A stretch of DNA of 64,000 bases. Source: Cyclobacteriaceae bacterium (GTDB lineage Bacteria; Bacteroidota; Bacteroidia; Cytophagales; Cyclobacteriaceae). Below the pieces are notes generated by a model. That model was not told the origin of the DNA, made no database searches, and saw only the letters and a program-made list of their open reading frames with translations. The DNA is taken from the NCBI GenBank assembly GCA_025055435.1, contig JANWWN010000003.1:1-64000 (forward strand), given 5' to 3'. Of this stretch, positions 29,201 to 39,063 are shown piece by piece. How positions within the stretch are numbered: the first letter of the stretch is position 1; the number at the start of each line of letters is the position of its first letter. A program made the translations under genes and the position numbers.

Positions 29201-29670
29201 GAGCCCATACAACGTGGCTGAATGCATTTAATAATGCTAACACCCCAACGCCTTCGCTTTACCGCACCCGACTGCTTAACCTTACGTCCGGAGGAAACTT
29301 TAACGCGGGCGAAACGGTGCTGATTCGTTTCAGGCTATTTGCCGATGCTGCGGTTAACGGATGGGGATGGGCAATTGACAACTTGTACATCCAGGACCCG
29401 ATTACAGCAATCGAATCTTCAGTTGCTTCAGAAATCAGCGTGTATCCCAATCCATTTAACCGGGAACTGTTCATTACAGCAACCGAAGGTGAAGCAGTGA
29501 GCGTTGAACTGATTAGCAGCAGCGGCCAACGCGTACTTACCGGTCAGTACGATGGGGCACCTGAAACTTCTATTACCTTGCCAACCGATGCGTTGCCGTC
29601 GGGCTTGTACATTATCAAAATCCGAACTTCCTCCGGAACTTCAATTCGTAAAGTGCTGAAAATGCAATAG
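26296..29670 (+). CDS. Secreted multidomain putative metalloprotease with T9SS type A sorting domain
   Basis: Signal peptide (likely start Met at 26314: MQKRFIWLVAVLLIVSMAEAQ), LATVVLHEIGHGLGFSGSF, two tandem ~270 aa modules, CTD ISVYPNPFNRELFITATEGEA...GLYIIKIRTSSGTSIRKVLKMQ. Confidence 0.85.
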   Translation: MLNGLDMQKRFIWLVAVLLIVSMAEAQEITGIPKPMGIPVKQGVICYAQSSDHHHHIPPPGEYVRWKNGARAKTANIVVNYNGFTAEARNAFQYAVDIWATLIQSSQTITIDAYWVPLSGGVLGGALYTGAYANFDGAQKLNVFYPVALAEKMSGRNLNGTNSEIFTQFNSNANWHLNPNTTPPSGTYDLATVVLHEIGHGLGFSGSFKILSSNGQGEVGVQSTGVPIIYDVPIENGGNQNLIRSFASPSSQLASQLTSDNLFFRSPNSNRPKLYAPSSFSSGSSISHIDENTFNLSLDALMTPFIAPAERLHNPGVAWTMLKDLGWENVFIAHTPLRNTENVTGPYTVTVTIQADNSYQASSVKLNYTTNGTTFTEVTMTPTGNPHEFTANIPSTGTSTTYGYYISVNDNNNRQFVKPGKFVRKQNSELQALYLFEAGPDTRPPVISHSPRPFLTEDDTQLLIDARVSDNIGIASVVLQYQINGATQPPINFTLQSPGEDSIYHAVINLGAGLNDGDVVRYRIVATDNSSNSNVGTLPATGFFTLNVVGLAPTQNSYFNNFNTPSSDFFGNGFSITQPTGFTNPAIHSEHPYPEGNSFPGGEFSYIYQLRIPIRIKSEDAIMKFDEIVLVEPGEPGTVFGDLRFWDYVVVEGSKDGGRTWIAAAPGYDSRDYAPWLTRYNSAINPSTGNSSAVGDPSLFRTRTINLLNKFNPGDEVVFRFRLYSDPFASGWGWCIDNLKIQIDDTPPVILHDHIDFLKDDENVLTLATKASDASGIAALKIEYKVNNGALNEQVFDVDPPAALYTFSLTGLSVLNAGDKIEYRIVALDSAGNTATLPSTGFFKVPIVNFASPVATYSNNFNGTVNDFAGNFFSITQPSGFSNAAIHSEHPYLNGFGLLSQSNYTFTLLKPITLSAANPIMRFDEIVLVEPAPAGVTFGSPGFKDYVIVEGSKDGGLTWQRFLDGYNARAHTTWLNAFNNANTPTPSLYRTRLLNLTSGGNFNAGETVLIRFRLFADAAVNGWGWAIDNLYIQDPITAIESSVASEISVYPNPFNRELFITATEGEAVSVELISSSGQRVLTGQYDGAPETSITLPTDALPSGLYIIKIRTSSGTSIRKVLKMQ

Positions 29671-29700
29671 AAAAAAGAAGGAGCATCATGCGATAAAAAA

Positions 29701-29728
29701 AACCGTCCTGTCCAGACGGTTTTTTTAT
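29701..29728 (+). terminator. Rho-independent terminator
   Basis: AACCGTC-CTGTCCA-GACGGTT then T-tract; A-tract upstream. Confidence 0.85.
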
Positions 29729-29795
29729 TTTTCCAACTGTACGGGCGCACTTTACTTTCTTATTTTTGCCCAATTTTATCCAACCGCTACCCGTC

Positions 29796-32609
29796 ATGCC
29801 CAGAGACAGAAGTATCCGTTCCGTTTTGATTATTGGCAGCGGCCCGATTATTATCGGCCAGGCCTGCGAATTTGACTACTCCGGCTCCCAGGCCGCCCGT
29901 TCGCTCCGCGAAGAAGGTATTGAAGTCGTGCTGATTAACTCCAATCCGGCTACCATCATGACCGATAAGGTTACGGCCGACCATGTTTACCTGAAACCAC
30001 TAACTAAAAAATCGATCAAAGAAATTCTGGAAAAACACCACATCGATGCCGTGCTGCCTACCATGGGCGGACAAACTGCGTTGAATCTGGCCATTGAGTG
30101 CGAAAAAGCCGGATTGTGGCAGCACTATGGCGTGCGGATGATAGGCGTAGATATCAACGCCATCGAAACCACCGAGGATCGCGAGAAATTCCGACTGAAG
30201 ATGCTCGAGCTGGGCGTAAGCGTATGCAAAGGTGCGATTGCTACATCCTTCCTTCAGGGAAAAGAAATCGCCCAGCAAATCGGCTTTCCCCTGGTTATTC
30301 GTCCTTCATTTACCCTGGGCGGAACAGGCGGCAGCTTTGTCAATCACCCCGAAGATTTTGATGAAGCGCTGAATCGCGGCCTGCATGCTTCACCCATCCA
30401 CGAAGTTCTGGTTGAACAAAGTATTGTTGGCTGGAAGGAATACGAACTGGAGTTGTTACGCGACAGCGCCGGAAACGTCATCATCATCTGTTCGATCGAG
30501 AACTTCGATCCCATGGGTATCCACACAGGCGATTCAATAACCGTGGCACCCGCCATGACCCTGCCCGACACGGTATATCAGCGCATGCGCGACCTGGCCA
30601 TTCGCATGATTAACGGCATCGGCAAATTTGCCGGAGGATGTAACGTGCAGTTTGCGGTAAATCCGGAAACGGATGATATCGTGGGTGTGGAAATTAATCC
30701 GCGTGTATCGCGCTCGTCAGCACTGGCCTCAAAGGCTACCGGTTATCCCATTGCCAAGGTAGCGGCCAAGCTTGCCATTGGCTACAACCTCGATGAACTG
30801 AAAAATGCCATTACCGGAACCACCACGGCTTACTTCGAGCCGGCTTTGGATTACGTCATAGTCAAAATACCCCGTTGGAATTTCGACAAATTTCAGGGGG
30901 CCAACCGTACGCTGGGTTTACAGATGAAGTCCGTAGGCGAGGCCATGGGCATTGGCCGCAACTTCCAGGAAGCCTTGCAAAAAGCTGCGCAGTCGCTGGA
31001 GATCAGACGGAACGGCTTAGGTGCCGATGGCAAAGAACTGCGTAATCAGGATGAACTGCTGCATAGCCTGGCCAACGCATCATGGAACCGCATCTTCCAT
31101 ATTCACGATGCCATTAAAATCGGCATACCGCTTAAAACCATCCACAACATTACCCGGATTGATAAGTGGTTTTTAAAGCAGATTGAAGAACTGGTTGAAA
31201 TTGAGCAGGAACTGGAGCAGTACGACCTCGACACCGTACCTGTTGATTTATTGCGGAAGGCCAAAGAAAAAGGTTTTGCCGACCGGCAGATTGCCCACCT
31301 GTTGCACTGCCTGGAGAGTGAGGTGTACAAGAAGCGCACCGAATTAGGCATTAAACGTGTGTATAAACTGGTGGATACCTGTGCAGCTGAGTTTGAGGCG
31401 CGCACACCGTATTACTATTCTACCTTTGATACCGAAAACGAAAGCATTGCAACTAACCGCAGAAAAGTTGTGGTTTTGGGCTCGGGCCCCAATCGGATAG
31501 GGCAGGGCATCGAGTTCGATTATTCGTGTGTGCATGGAGTGCTGGCTGCCCGCGAGTGCGGCTTCGAAACCATCATGATTAACTGCAACCCGGAAACCGT
31601 GTCAACCGACTTTGATATTTCGGACAAGCTGTACTTCGAACCGGTTTTCTGGGAACATATTTACGACATCATTCAGCATGAAAAGCCGGAAGGAGTGATT
31701 GTGCAACTGGGCGGACAAACCGCATTGAAACTGGCAGAAAAACTGCACAAGTATGGCATACCCATCATCGGCACTTCATTCGACTCACTCGATCTGGCCG
31801 AAGACCGTGGAAGATTTTCCACATTGCTGAAGGACTTGGGCATACCATACCCCGAGTTTGGCGTAGCCCGCAACCCGGATGAAGCTTTGGAGGTATCCAA
31901 GCAAATCGGCTTCCCGCTGCTGGTACGTCCGTCGTATGTACTGGGTGGCCAAAGCATGAAAATTGTGATTAACGAAAAAGAACTCGAATCGCACATTATC
32001 GACATCTGGAAACACCTGCCCGATAATAAGGTACTACTTGACCATTTTCTGGATGGTGCCATCGAAGCAGAAATAGATGCCATCTGCGATGGTCACGATG
32101 TGTATATCATGGGCATTATGCAACACATCGAACCGGCAGGTATTCACTCAGGCGATTCGTATGCTGTATTGCCACCTTACAACCTGGGCGATTTTGTGGT
32201 GAAGCAAATGGAGCACTATACCGTAAAAATTGCACAGGCCCTTGAGGTAAAAGGACTCATCAACATCCAGTTTGCTATCAAGAACGATAAAGTGTATGTA
32301 ATCGAAGCCAACCCGCGTGCTTCACGCACTGTGCCGTTCATATGCAAAGCCTATGATGAACCGTATGTAAACTATGCAACGAAAATTATGCTGGGTGTTA
32401 ACAAGCTGAAAGATTTTACCTTTAAACCTACCCGAAAAGGATATGCCATAAAAGAGCCGGTGTTTTCGTTTAACAAATTTCCGGAAGTGAACAAAGAGCT
32501 GGGCCCGGAAATGAAATCAACAGGTGAGGCCATCTACTTCATTGATGATTTAATGGATGACTATTTCCTGAAGATTTACAGCGAGCGAAATCTGTATCTG
32601 AGCCGGTAA
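29796..32609 (+). CDS. carB: Carbamoyl-phosphate synthase large subunit
   Basis: [33 protein letters not shown], duplicated ATP-grasp halves ([23 protein letters not shown]). Confidence 0.96.
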   Translation: MPRDRSIRSVLIIGSGPIIIGQACEFDYSGSQAARSLREEGIEVVLINSNPATIMTDKVTADHVYLKPLTKKSIKEILEKHHIDAVLPTMGGQTALNLAIECEKAGLWQHYGVRMIGVDINAIETTEDREKFRLKMLELGVSVCKGAIATSFLQGKEIAQQIGFPLVIRPSFTLGGTGGSFVNHPEDFDEALNRGLHASPIHEVLVEQSIVGWKEYELELLRDSAGNVIIICSIENFDPMGIHTGDSITVAPAMTLPDTVYQRMRDLAIRMINGIGKFAGGCNVQFAVNPETDDIVGVEINPRVSRSSALASKATGYPIAKVAAKLAIGYNLDELKNAITGTTTAYFEPALDYVIVKIPRWNFDKFQGANRTLGLQMKSVGEAMGIGRNFQEALQKAAQSLEIRRNGLGADGKELRNQDELLHSLANASWNRIFHIHDAIKIGIPLKTIHNITRIDKWFLKQIEELVEIEQELEQYDLDTVPVDLLRKAKEKGFADRQIAHLLHCLESEVYKKRTELGIKRVYKLVDTCAAEFEARTPYYYSTFDTENESIATNRRKVVVLGSGPNRIGQGIEFDYSCVHGVLAARECGFETIMINCNPETVSTDFDISDKLYFEPVFWEHIYDIIQHEKPEGVIVQLGGQTALKLAEKLHKYGIPIIGTSFDSLDLAEDRGRFSTLLKDLGIPYPEFGVARNPDEALEVSKQIGFPLLVRPSYVLGGQSMKIVINEKELESHIIDIWKHLPDNKVLLDHFLDGAIEAEIDAICDGHDVYIMGIMQHIEPAGIHSGDSYAVLPPYNLGDFVVKQMEHYTVKIAQALEVKGLINIQFAIKNDKVYVIEANPRASRTVPFICKAYDEPYVNYATKIMLGVNKLKDFTFKPTRKGYAIKEPVFSFNKFPEVNKELGPEMKSTGEAIYFIDDLMDDYFLKIYSERNLYLSR

Positions 32610-32681
32610 TTTCAAACTGCTATGGAATTTTAACCATGAGGAAGATGTTGAGTAAGGAAATTGTTGGTTAAAGAACTTCAC

Positions 32682-32882
32682 ATGATCCGATTTCTCCTGA
32701 TAGTAATTCTCGTTTTTTACGTTTTGTATAAGTTGGGAATCTTTCGGTTGTTTATTTACCATGCCCGTGAAGGGTACCGCGAAAAAGACGGTGGAATGAA
32801 AATTTATCCCAAAGAAAAACGGCCCAAAAACACAACCTTCACGGGAGGCGAATACATTGACTACGAAGAGGTGAAAGACTGA
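32682..32882 (+). CDS. DUF4834 family small membrane protein
   Basis: MIRFLLIVILVFYVLYKLGIFRLFIYHAREGYREKDGGMKIYPKEKRPKNTTFTGGEYIDYEEVKD. Confidence 0.75.
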   Translation: MIRFLLIVILVFYVLYKLGIFRLFIYHAREGYREKDGGMKIYPKEKRPKNTTFTGGEYIDYEEVKD

Positions 32883-33670
32883 TGATTTCCTTCACCAAAT
32901 ATCAGGCTACCGGCAACGATTTTATACTGATAGATAACCGCAGAAGCACGATTCGATTGTCGGTGCAGCAAATTAACCGGCTTTGCCACCGGAGGTTTGG
33001 CATTGGCGCTGACGGATTGATTTTAATAGAGCCACATCATCAGGCTGATTTTTATCTGAACTACTACAATTCCGATGGCTCGCAGAGCCTGTGCGGCAAC
33101 GGCAGCCGCGCAGCGGTTCATTTTGCCCACCGGCTTGGTGCTGTTAAAAAAGAAACCACTTTTGCCGCTTACGATGGCCTGCATCTTGGATCCATTTTAC
33201 CTGATGAACAGATACGTATTCAACTGAAACCGGTTCAGGATGCCGAAAAATTTGAGGACGGTATCTTTATTCACACTGGCTCACCGCATTTTATCCGTTG
33301 GGTTGAGCAAGTGGAGAGTTACCCGGTTGTGGAAGAGGGAAGAAAGATTCGCTACAGTGAGCGCTTCAGGGTACGAGGTGGCACTAATGTAAATTTTGCT
33401 GAACGATTGCCCGATAACACCATTCGTGTGCGAACCTATGAACGTGGTGTGGAAGACGAAACGCTATCCTGTGGCACCGGTGTTACAGCCTGTGCCTTGG
33501 CTGCAGCAATTCAGTTCGGATTTTCCTCGCCTGTGCAGGTACGCACCAGGGGCGGTAATCTGCAGGTTGACTTTGTACAAGATACCGATACCGGAGGCTT
33601 CAGTGAAATTTACTTAACCGGACCAGTGGTTCCGGTTTTTACCGGCCAGGTACACCTTACTGAACTTTAA
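32882..33670 (+). CDS. dapF: Diaminopimelate epimerase
   Basis: FTKYQATGNDFILIDNR, NSDGSQSLCGNGSRAAVHFA, ERGVEDETLSCGTGVTACALAA. Confidence 0.96.
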   Translation: MISFTKYQATGNDFILIDNRRSTIRLSVQQINRLCHRRFGIGADGLILIEPHHQADFYLNYYNSDGSQSLCGNGSRAAVHFAHRLGAVKKETTFAAYDGLHLGSILPDEQIRIQLKPVQDAEKFEDGIFIHTGSPHFIRWVEQVESYPVVEEGRKIRYSERFRVRGGTNVNFAERLPDNTIRVRTYERGVEDETLSCGTGVTACALAAAIQFGFSSPVQVRTRGGNLQVDFVQDTDTGGFSEIYLTGPVVPVFTGQVHLTEL

Positions 33671-33702
33671 CCTAACGCTGCGTTAGGCTTCATTTTCTTT
33701 TT
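33671..33702 (+). terminator. Probable intrinsic terminator after dapF
   Basis: CCTAACG-CTG-CGTTAGG followed by CTTCATTTTCTTTTT. Confidence 0.6.
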
Positions 33703-33839
33703 CAGAGTTACTCACCAGCCATTCAATAGCTTATGAAGGAATTAAATCGCAAAAATTAATCTGAATTGGATTTGACTAATCTAACCCCGTGGCATTCAGG
33801 CAGGCACCAAATAAGCTAAGGCAAATACATAAAACACTG

Positions 33840-33847
33840 TAACTTTG
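33840..33847 (+). promoter_or_regulatory. TAnnTTTG-type -7 promoter box upstream of secA
   Basis: TAACTTTG, 55 bp before ATG 33903; no clear -33 TTG. Confidence 0.4.
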
Positions 33848-33902
33848 CCCCGCCTGTATCAAAAGGGCCTCTTTTTGCGTTAATTACTGCTGTTTAAATT
33901 GT

Positions 33903-36900
33903 ATGTTCCAGTTCATTGCCAAACTCTTCGGAAGTAAATCAGAAAAAGACATCCGCCAGATCATGCCGCTGGTGGAGGAAATCAAACGCGAGGAGCAAAA
34001 TCTCACATCTCTCTCCAATGACCAACTGCGCGCAAAAACCGGTGAAGTGCAGTTGTTTATCAACACCGAACTAAAACCCATAGACGACCGCATTGCCGCA
34101 CTTCACCGTCAAATTCAGGAACGCCCTGAAATGGATGTTTCCGAAAAAGAGCTGATTTTCGATGAAATCGATAAACTGGAAAAAGAGCGTAACAAAGAAC
34201 TTGAAAAAGTGCTGTTGAAGGCACTACCCAAAGCTTTTGCCATTATGCGCGAAACGGCCCGCAGGTTTGCCGAAAACGAGTTTGTGGAAGTAACGGCTAC
34301 TGACTACGACCGCGAACTGGCCGCCCGTCTTCAGCATATTAAAATCGAGGGCGACAAAGCCCGGTGGTATCGGCAGTGGATGGCTGCCGGCAACCTGATT
34401 ACCTGGGACATGGTGCACTACGATGTGCAACTGATTGGCGGCATTGTGTTGCACCAGGGCAAAATTGCAGAAATGGCCACCGGAGAAGGAAAAACGCTCG
34501 TAGCTACACTGCCCGCATTTCTGAATGCCCTGGCCCGCAGAGGCGTTCATATTGTTACCGTAAACAATTATTTGTCCGTGCGCGACAGCGAATGGATGGG
34601 GCCCCTCTTTCAGTTTCATGGCCTGCGCGTGGATTGTATTGATAAGCATGAGCCCAATTCGCCGGCACGAAGAAACGCCTATCTGGCCGATATTACCTAT
34701 GGCACAAACAATGAGTTTGGCTTTGATTACCTGCGCGACAATATGGCGCGCGATCCGGAAGAGCTCGTGCAACGCGGGCATCACTTTGCTATGGTAGATG
34801 AAGTGGACAGCGTACTGATTGACGAAGCACGGACTCCTTTAATTATTTCCGGTCCGGTTCCGAAAGGCGATCAGCACGAATATTACGAACTGAAACCGCG
34901 CATCCACAAACTGGTGGAAGCCCAGCGCAAACTGGTAAACGATTTTCTGGTAACGGCCAAAAAACTAATCAGCGAAGGAAATGAAAAAGAAGGCGGTCTG
35001 GCTCTGTTCCGCGCCTACCGCGGTCTGCCCAAAAACAAACCACTCATCAAATACCTCAGTGAAACAGGTATAAAGGCCATTTTGCAGAAAACCGAAAACT
35101 TCTACCTGCAGGATAACAAACGCAACATGCCCGAGGCTGATAAGCCGCTGTATTTTATCATTGATGAAAAAGATAACTCTGTTGAACTGACCGAGAAGGG
35201 CATTGACCTCATTACCCAGGAAGGCGAGGATCCGAAGTTTTTCATCCTCCCTGAAATCGGGACTGAGTTGAATAAGATTGAAAATGACACATCGTTAACT
35301 GAAGCGGAAAAATTTCAGAAGAAAGAAGAACTGATACGCGAATACCAGGTAAAATCCCAACGTATTCACTCCGTTAATCAATTACTTAAAGCATATACCC
35401 TGTTTGAGCGCGACACCGAGTACATCATTGTTGACGGAAAGGTAAAGATTGTGGATGAACAGACCGGTCGTGTATTGGAGGGCCGCAGGTATTCCGATGG
35501 GTTGCATCAGGCTATCGAAGCAAAGGAAAACGTAAAGGTTGAAGATGCCACCCAAACCTATGCCACCATTACCCTACAAAACTACTTCCGCATGTACCAT
35601 AAGCTAGCCGGTATGACGGGAACAGCCGTTACCGAGGCAGCCGAATTCTGGGATATTTACAAACTGGATGTGGTTACCATACCCACCCATAAGCCGGTGA
35701 TCCGCAAGGATTATGATGACCTGGTGTACAAAACCATGCGCGAAAAATTCAATGCCGTAGTTGATGAAATAGTTCGCCTGACCCAGCAGGGTCGTCCGGT
35801 GCTGGTGGGTACTACTTCGGTAGAAATTTCCGAGTTGGTAAGCCGCATGCTGCAGTTGCGCAAAATCAAACACCAGGTGCTTAACGCCAAGCACCACCAG
35901 CGCGAAGCCGAGATTGTGGCCGAAGCCGGAAAACCCGGCACAGTTACCATAGCCACCAACATGGCCGGTCGGGGTACCGATATCAAACTCACACCGGAGT
36001 CACGTGCAGCAGGCGGTTTGGCAATCATCGGCACTGAGCGACACGAATCCAGAAGGGTTGACCGCCAGCTGCGTGGCCGCTCCGGCAGGCAGGGCGATCC
36101 CGGCACTTCGCAGTTTTATGTGTCGCTGGAAGATAACCTCATGCGGTTGTTTATGCCCGAGCGCATTGCCCGCATTATGGACCGCTTAGGATTAAAGGAG
36201 GGCGAAGTCATTCAGCATCGAATGGTTACGCGGTCCATCGAACGTGCACAGAAAAAAGTAGAAGAAAACAACTTTGGTATTCGTAAGCGCCTGCTGGAGT
36301 ATGATAACGTGATGAATGCCCAGCGCGAAGTAATTTACAAACGCAGACGCAATGCCCTGTTTGGCGAACGCCTGGAGATCGACATTTTAACCATGTTGAA
36401 CGATGTGTGCGAGGACATTGCAGGCAACGCAAAAAATGCCAATGATTACGAAAGCCTGCGACTAAATGCCCTCAGCATCCTTGCACTCGATTATGAAATT
36501 TCCAAGGAGCAATTCGAGGAATGGAGTGAACAGCAACTTGCTGCCGACCTGTACAATAAAGCATTGGAACATTATCACCGCAAAAACAAACTAACAGCCG
36601 ACAAAGCTTTGCCGGTAATAAAAGACATTTACAAAACCCGCGGTGCGACCATCGAAAATATTCTTGTGCCATTTTCCGATGGTAACAAGACCATTGGCGT
36701 GGCGGCTCCTTTGAAAAAATGTGTGGAAACACAAAATGCCGAACTGATACGCTCCATGGAAAAAATGGTTACGCTGGCGATTATCGATCAGTTGTGGAAG
36801 GAGCACCTGCGCGATATGGATGACCTGAAGCAATCCGTTCAGACGGCCGTGTACGAACAGAAAGACCCGCTGCTGATTTACAAGTTTGAAGGATTTGAGT

Positions 36901-37250
36901 TATTCAAGCGACTGATAGGTAAAATCAACGAAGAAACCATTTCCTTCCTGATGAAAGCCGATATTCCGGTTCAGCAAGCCGATGAAGTGCAGGAGGCCAG
37001 AACGCAACGCCGCCAACGCTATCAGGAGCAAAAAGAAGAATCGCGGTCATTACTAAGCGGTGGCAACCAGCCCGATACTCCCAGAAGTCGTCCGGCTGCA
37101 GAAAAAGTTATGCCCGTTCGCTCACAAAAAATCGCCAACCGAAACGACCGCGTATCAGTTCAGTACCCCGATGGCAGAGTGCTGCGCGATGTGAAATACA
37201 AAAAAGTGGAAGACGATATTTTAAACAACCGTTGTGTAATTATTGAATGA
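33903..37250 (+). CDS. secA: Preprotein translocase subunit SecA (Bacteroidetes long form)
   Basis: EMATGEGKTLVATLPAFLNAL, GTNNEFGFDYLRDNM, MVDEVDSVLIDEARTPLIISGP, TNMAGRGTDIKL, RGRSGRQGDPG. Confidence 0.96.
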   Translation: MFQFIAKLFGSKSEKDIRQIMPLVEEIKREEQNLTSLSNDQLRAKTGEVQLFINTELKPIDDRIAALHRQIQERPEMDVSEKELIFDEIDKLEKERNKELEKVLLKALPKAFAIMRETARRFAENEFVEVTATDYDRELAARLQHIKIEGDKARWYRQWMAAGNLITWDMVHYDVQLIGGIVLHQGKIAEMATGEGKTLVATLPAFLNALARRGVHIVTVNNYLSVRDSEWMGPLFQFHGLRVDCIDKHEPNSPARRNAYLADITYGTNNEFGFDYLRDNMARDPEELVQRGHHFAMVDEVDSVLIDEARTPLIISGPVPKGDQHEYYELKPRIHKLVEAQRKLVNDFLVTAKKLISEGNEKEGGLALFRAYRGLPKNKPLIKYLSETGIKAILQKTENFYLQDNKRNMPEADKPLYFIIDEKDNSVELTEKGIDLITQEGEDPKFFILPEIGTELNKIENDTSLTEAEKFQKKEELIREYQVKSQRIHSVNQLLKAYTLFERDTEYIIVDGKVKIVDEQTGRVLEGRRYSDGLHQAIEAKENVKVEDATQTYATITLQNYFRMYHKLAGMTGTAVTEAAEFWDIYKLDVVTIPTHKPVIRKDYDDLVYKTMREKFNAVVDEIVRLTQQGRPVLVGTTSVEISELVSRMLQLRKIKHQVLNAKHHQREAEIVAEAGKPGTVTIATNMAGRGTDIKLTPESRAAGGLAIIGTERHESRRVDRQLRGRSGRQGDPGTSQFYVSLEDNLMRLFMPERIARIMDRLGLKEGEVIQHRMVTRSIERAQKKVEENNFGIRKRLLEYDNVMNAQREVIYKRRRNALFGERLEIDILTMLNDVCEDIAGNAKNANDYESLRLNALSILALDYEISKEQFEEWSEQQLAADLYNKALEHYHRKNKLTADKALPVIKDIYKTRGATIENILVPFSDGNKTIGVAAPLKKCVETQNAELIRSMEKMVTLAIIDQLWKEHLRDMDDLKQSVQTAVYEQKDPLLIYKFEGFELFKRLIGKINEETISFLMKADIPVQQADEVQEARTQRRQRYQEQKEESRSLLSGGNQPDTPRSRPAAEKVMPVRSQKIANRNDRVSVQYPDGRVLRDVKYKKVEDDILNNRCVIIE

Positions 37251-37783
37251 TGCGCTTAACGGTTATAACCGGAATGCTGGCACTGTCAGCTGTTTTGATA
37301 AACGGATGTAAGCCCGCCTCGCAGGCTACCTCATCGGGTCAACAGGATGCTTATTACGAAGATCTCTCGCCACTGCGACCTAAGATAAGTTTACCGGAAA
37401 CCGATGCACAAAAAGAAACATCCGCAAATAACCGAAGCACTGAGCGAATTGAAAGATTCGTTGAGCCGGTGTACACGGTAAATAAGAAAGTAGATACCGT
37501 ACTGGATAGCATTGACCGTTTTTACCTGGCCCGTGGATATGTAGATGGTTACACCATACAGGTTCATGCCGGCACCAAGCGTGATGAAGCACTGAATGTT
37601 AAGAAGAACATGATGTTGTATTTACCGCAGTTTGAAACGGAAATCCAGTACAATCAGCCCACCTTTCGGGTAAAAACCGGGAAGTATTTTTCACTGCTCG
37701 AGGCGCAAAAGGATTTTCTCGCCATAAAACGGTACTTCCCCTCAGCCATTCTGGTACCCGATAAAATTCCGGTTGTGAAATGA
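37247..37783 (+). CDS. SPOR-domain-like lipoprotein
   Basis: LSAVLINGCKPAS lipobox; GYTIQVHAGTKRDEALNVKKNMMLYLPQFETEIQYNQPTFRVKTGKYFSLLEAQKDFLAIKRYFPSAILV. Confidence 0.75.
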   Translation: MMRLTVITGMLALSAVLINGCKPASQATSSGQQDAYYEDLSPLRPKISLPETDAQKETSANNRSTERIERFVEPVYTVNKKVDTVLDSIDRFYLARGYVDGYTIQVHAGTKRDEALNVKKNMMLYLPQFETEIQYNQPTFRVKTGKYFSLLEAQKDFLAIKRYFPSAILVPDKIPVVK

Positions 37784-38967
37784 GTTTACTCAGCATCATC
37801 AGGGAAAAGGCACAATTGTATGCGCCGGAGGTGATTAATCTGCGGAGGCGCATTCATCAAAATCCGGAGTTGTCTTATCAGGAATTCCAAACCTCGGCAC
37901 TGGTTACAGACGAGCTGCGTAAGCTCGGACTGAACCCTGTTATCCTGGCAACTACCGGAGTAATGGCGGAGATCCATGGAAAAAACGCACAAAAAAAAAC
38001 AATAGCTCTTCGGGCCGATATGGATGCCCTGCCCATTCAGGAGGAAAACAATGTTCCGTACAAATCGCAGAACCCGGGCGTAATGCACGCCTGCGGCCAT
38101 GATGTGCACACGGCCTCGCTGCTGGGCACGGCAAAAATTCTTAATGACCTGCGCGACAGGTTTGAAGGAACCGTGCGGTTAATTTTCCAGCCGGGCGAAG
38201 AAAAAAATCCGGGAGGTGCTTCGTTGCTCATAAAGGAAGGTGTATTACAAAACCCACAGCCCGCCTGCATTATTGGTCAGCATGTTTTCCCTTTGTTGCC
38301 GGCTGGTAAAGCCGGTTTCCGCTCGGGTAAATACATGGCCAGCTCCGATGAAATCTATATAACCGTAATCGGAAAGGGTGGTCATGGTGCCGCACCCGAA
38401 CTGACAGTTGACCCGGTTGTCATTGCAGCACATTTGATTGTTGCCTTGCAGCAGATTATCAGCCGGAAGGCTTCTCCAAAACAGCCCAGCGTCCTTACGT
38501 TCGGGCGAATTACAGCTGCCGGCTCAACCAACATTATTCCCGATAAGGTTGAAATGGCCGGAACTTTCCGAACACTGAACGAAGTATGGCGCGAACAGGC
38601 TTTGAAGGAAATTGAAAAGATGGCCGTACAACTTACCGAAAGCATGGGAGGCAAATGTGAAATCAACATATCACGCGGCTATCCATACCTGGAAAACAAC
38701 GAAGAACTAACGAGGCGCTTACGCCAGTCGGCAGAGGAATACCTGGGAAAAGAAAACGTAGCCGACCTGGATATTACCATGGGCTCGGAAGATTTTGCCT
38801 ATTATTCCCAAATTATTCCGGCTTCGTTTTACCGGCTTGGCACACGCAATGAAGCCCGGGGCATCACTTCGTATGTACATACACCCACCTTCGATGTGGA
38901 CGAAGATGCGCTGATAACCGGTATCGGACTAATGGCCTGGCTGGCCGTTTGTGAGTTAAATGTTTAA
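37780..38967 (+). CDS. M20 family amidohydrolase/peptidase
   Basis: LRRRIHQNPELSYQEFQT, ALRADMDALPIQEENNVPY, VMHACGHDVHTASLLG, FQPGEE. Confidence 0.94.
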   Translation: MSLLSIIREKAQLYAPEVINLRRRIHQNPELSYQEFQTSALVTDELRKLGLNPVILATTGVMAEIHGKNAQKKTIALRADMDALPIQEENNVPYKSQNPGVMHACGHDVHTASLLGTAKILNDLRDRFEGTVRLIFQPGEEKNPGGASLLIKEGVLQNPQPACIIGQHVFPLLPAGKAGFRSGKYMASSDEIYITVIGKGGHGAAPELTVDPVVIAAHLIVALQQIISRKASPKQPSVLTFGRITAAGSTNIIPDKVEMAGTFRTLNEVWREQALKEIEKMAVQLTESMGGKCEINISRGYPYLENNEELTRRLRQSAEEYLGKENVADLDITMGSEDFAYYSQIIPASFYRLGTRNEARGITSYVHTPTFDVDEDALITGIGLMAWLAVCELNV

Positions 38968-39063
38968 AGAACTAATGAAAAATCCGGCCGGAGTTAGATG
39001 GAGACATGTGAGATTCGTAATTGCGCTCTTAATAACTTGCGGAAGTTACTTTAATGTAAGGAT

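Noticed and set aside
34224-34784. 186 aa ORF antisense to secA
   Set aside because: Lies entirely within secA on the other strand; low-quality composition and no domain; shadow ORF
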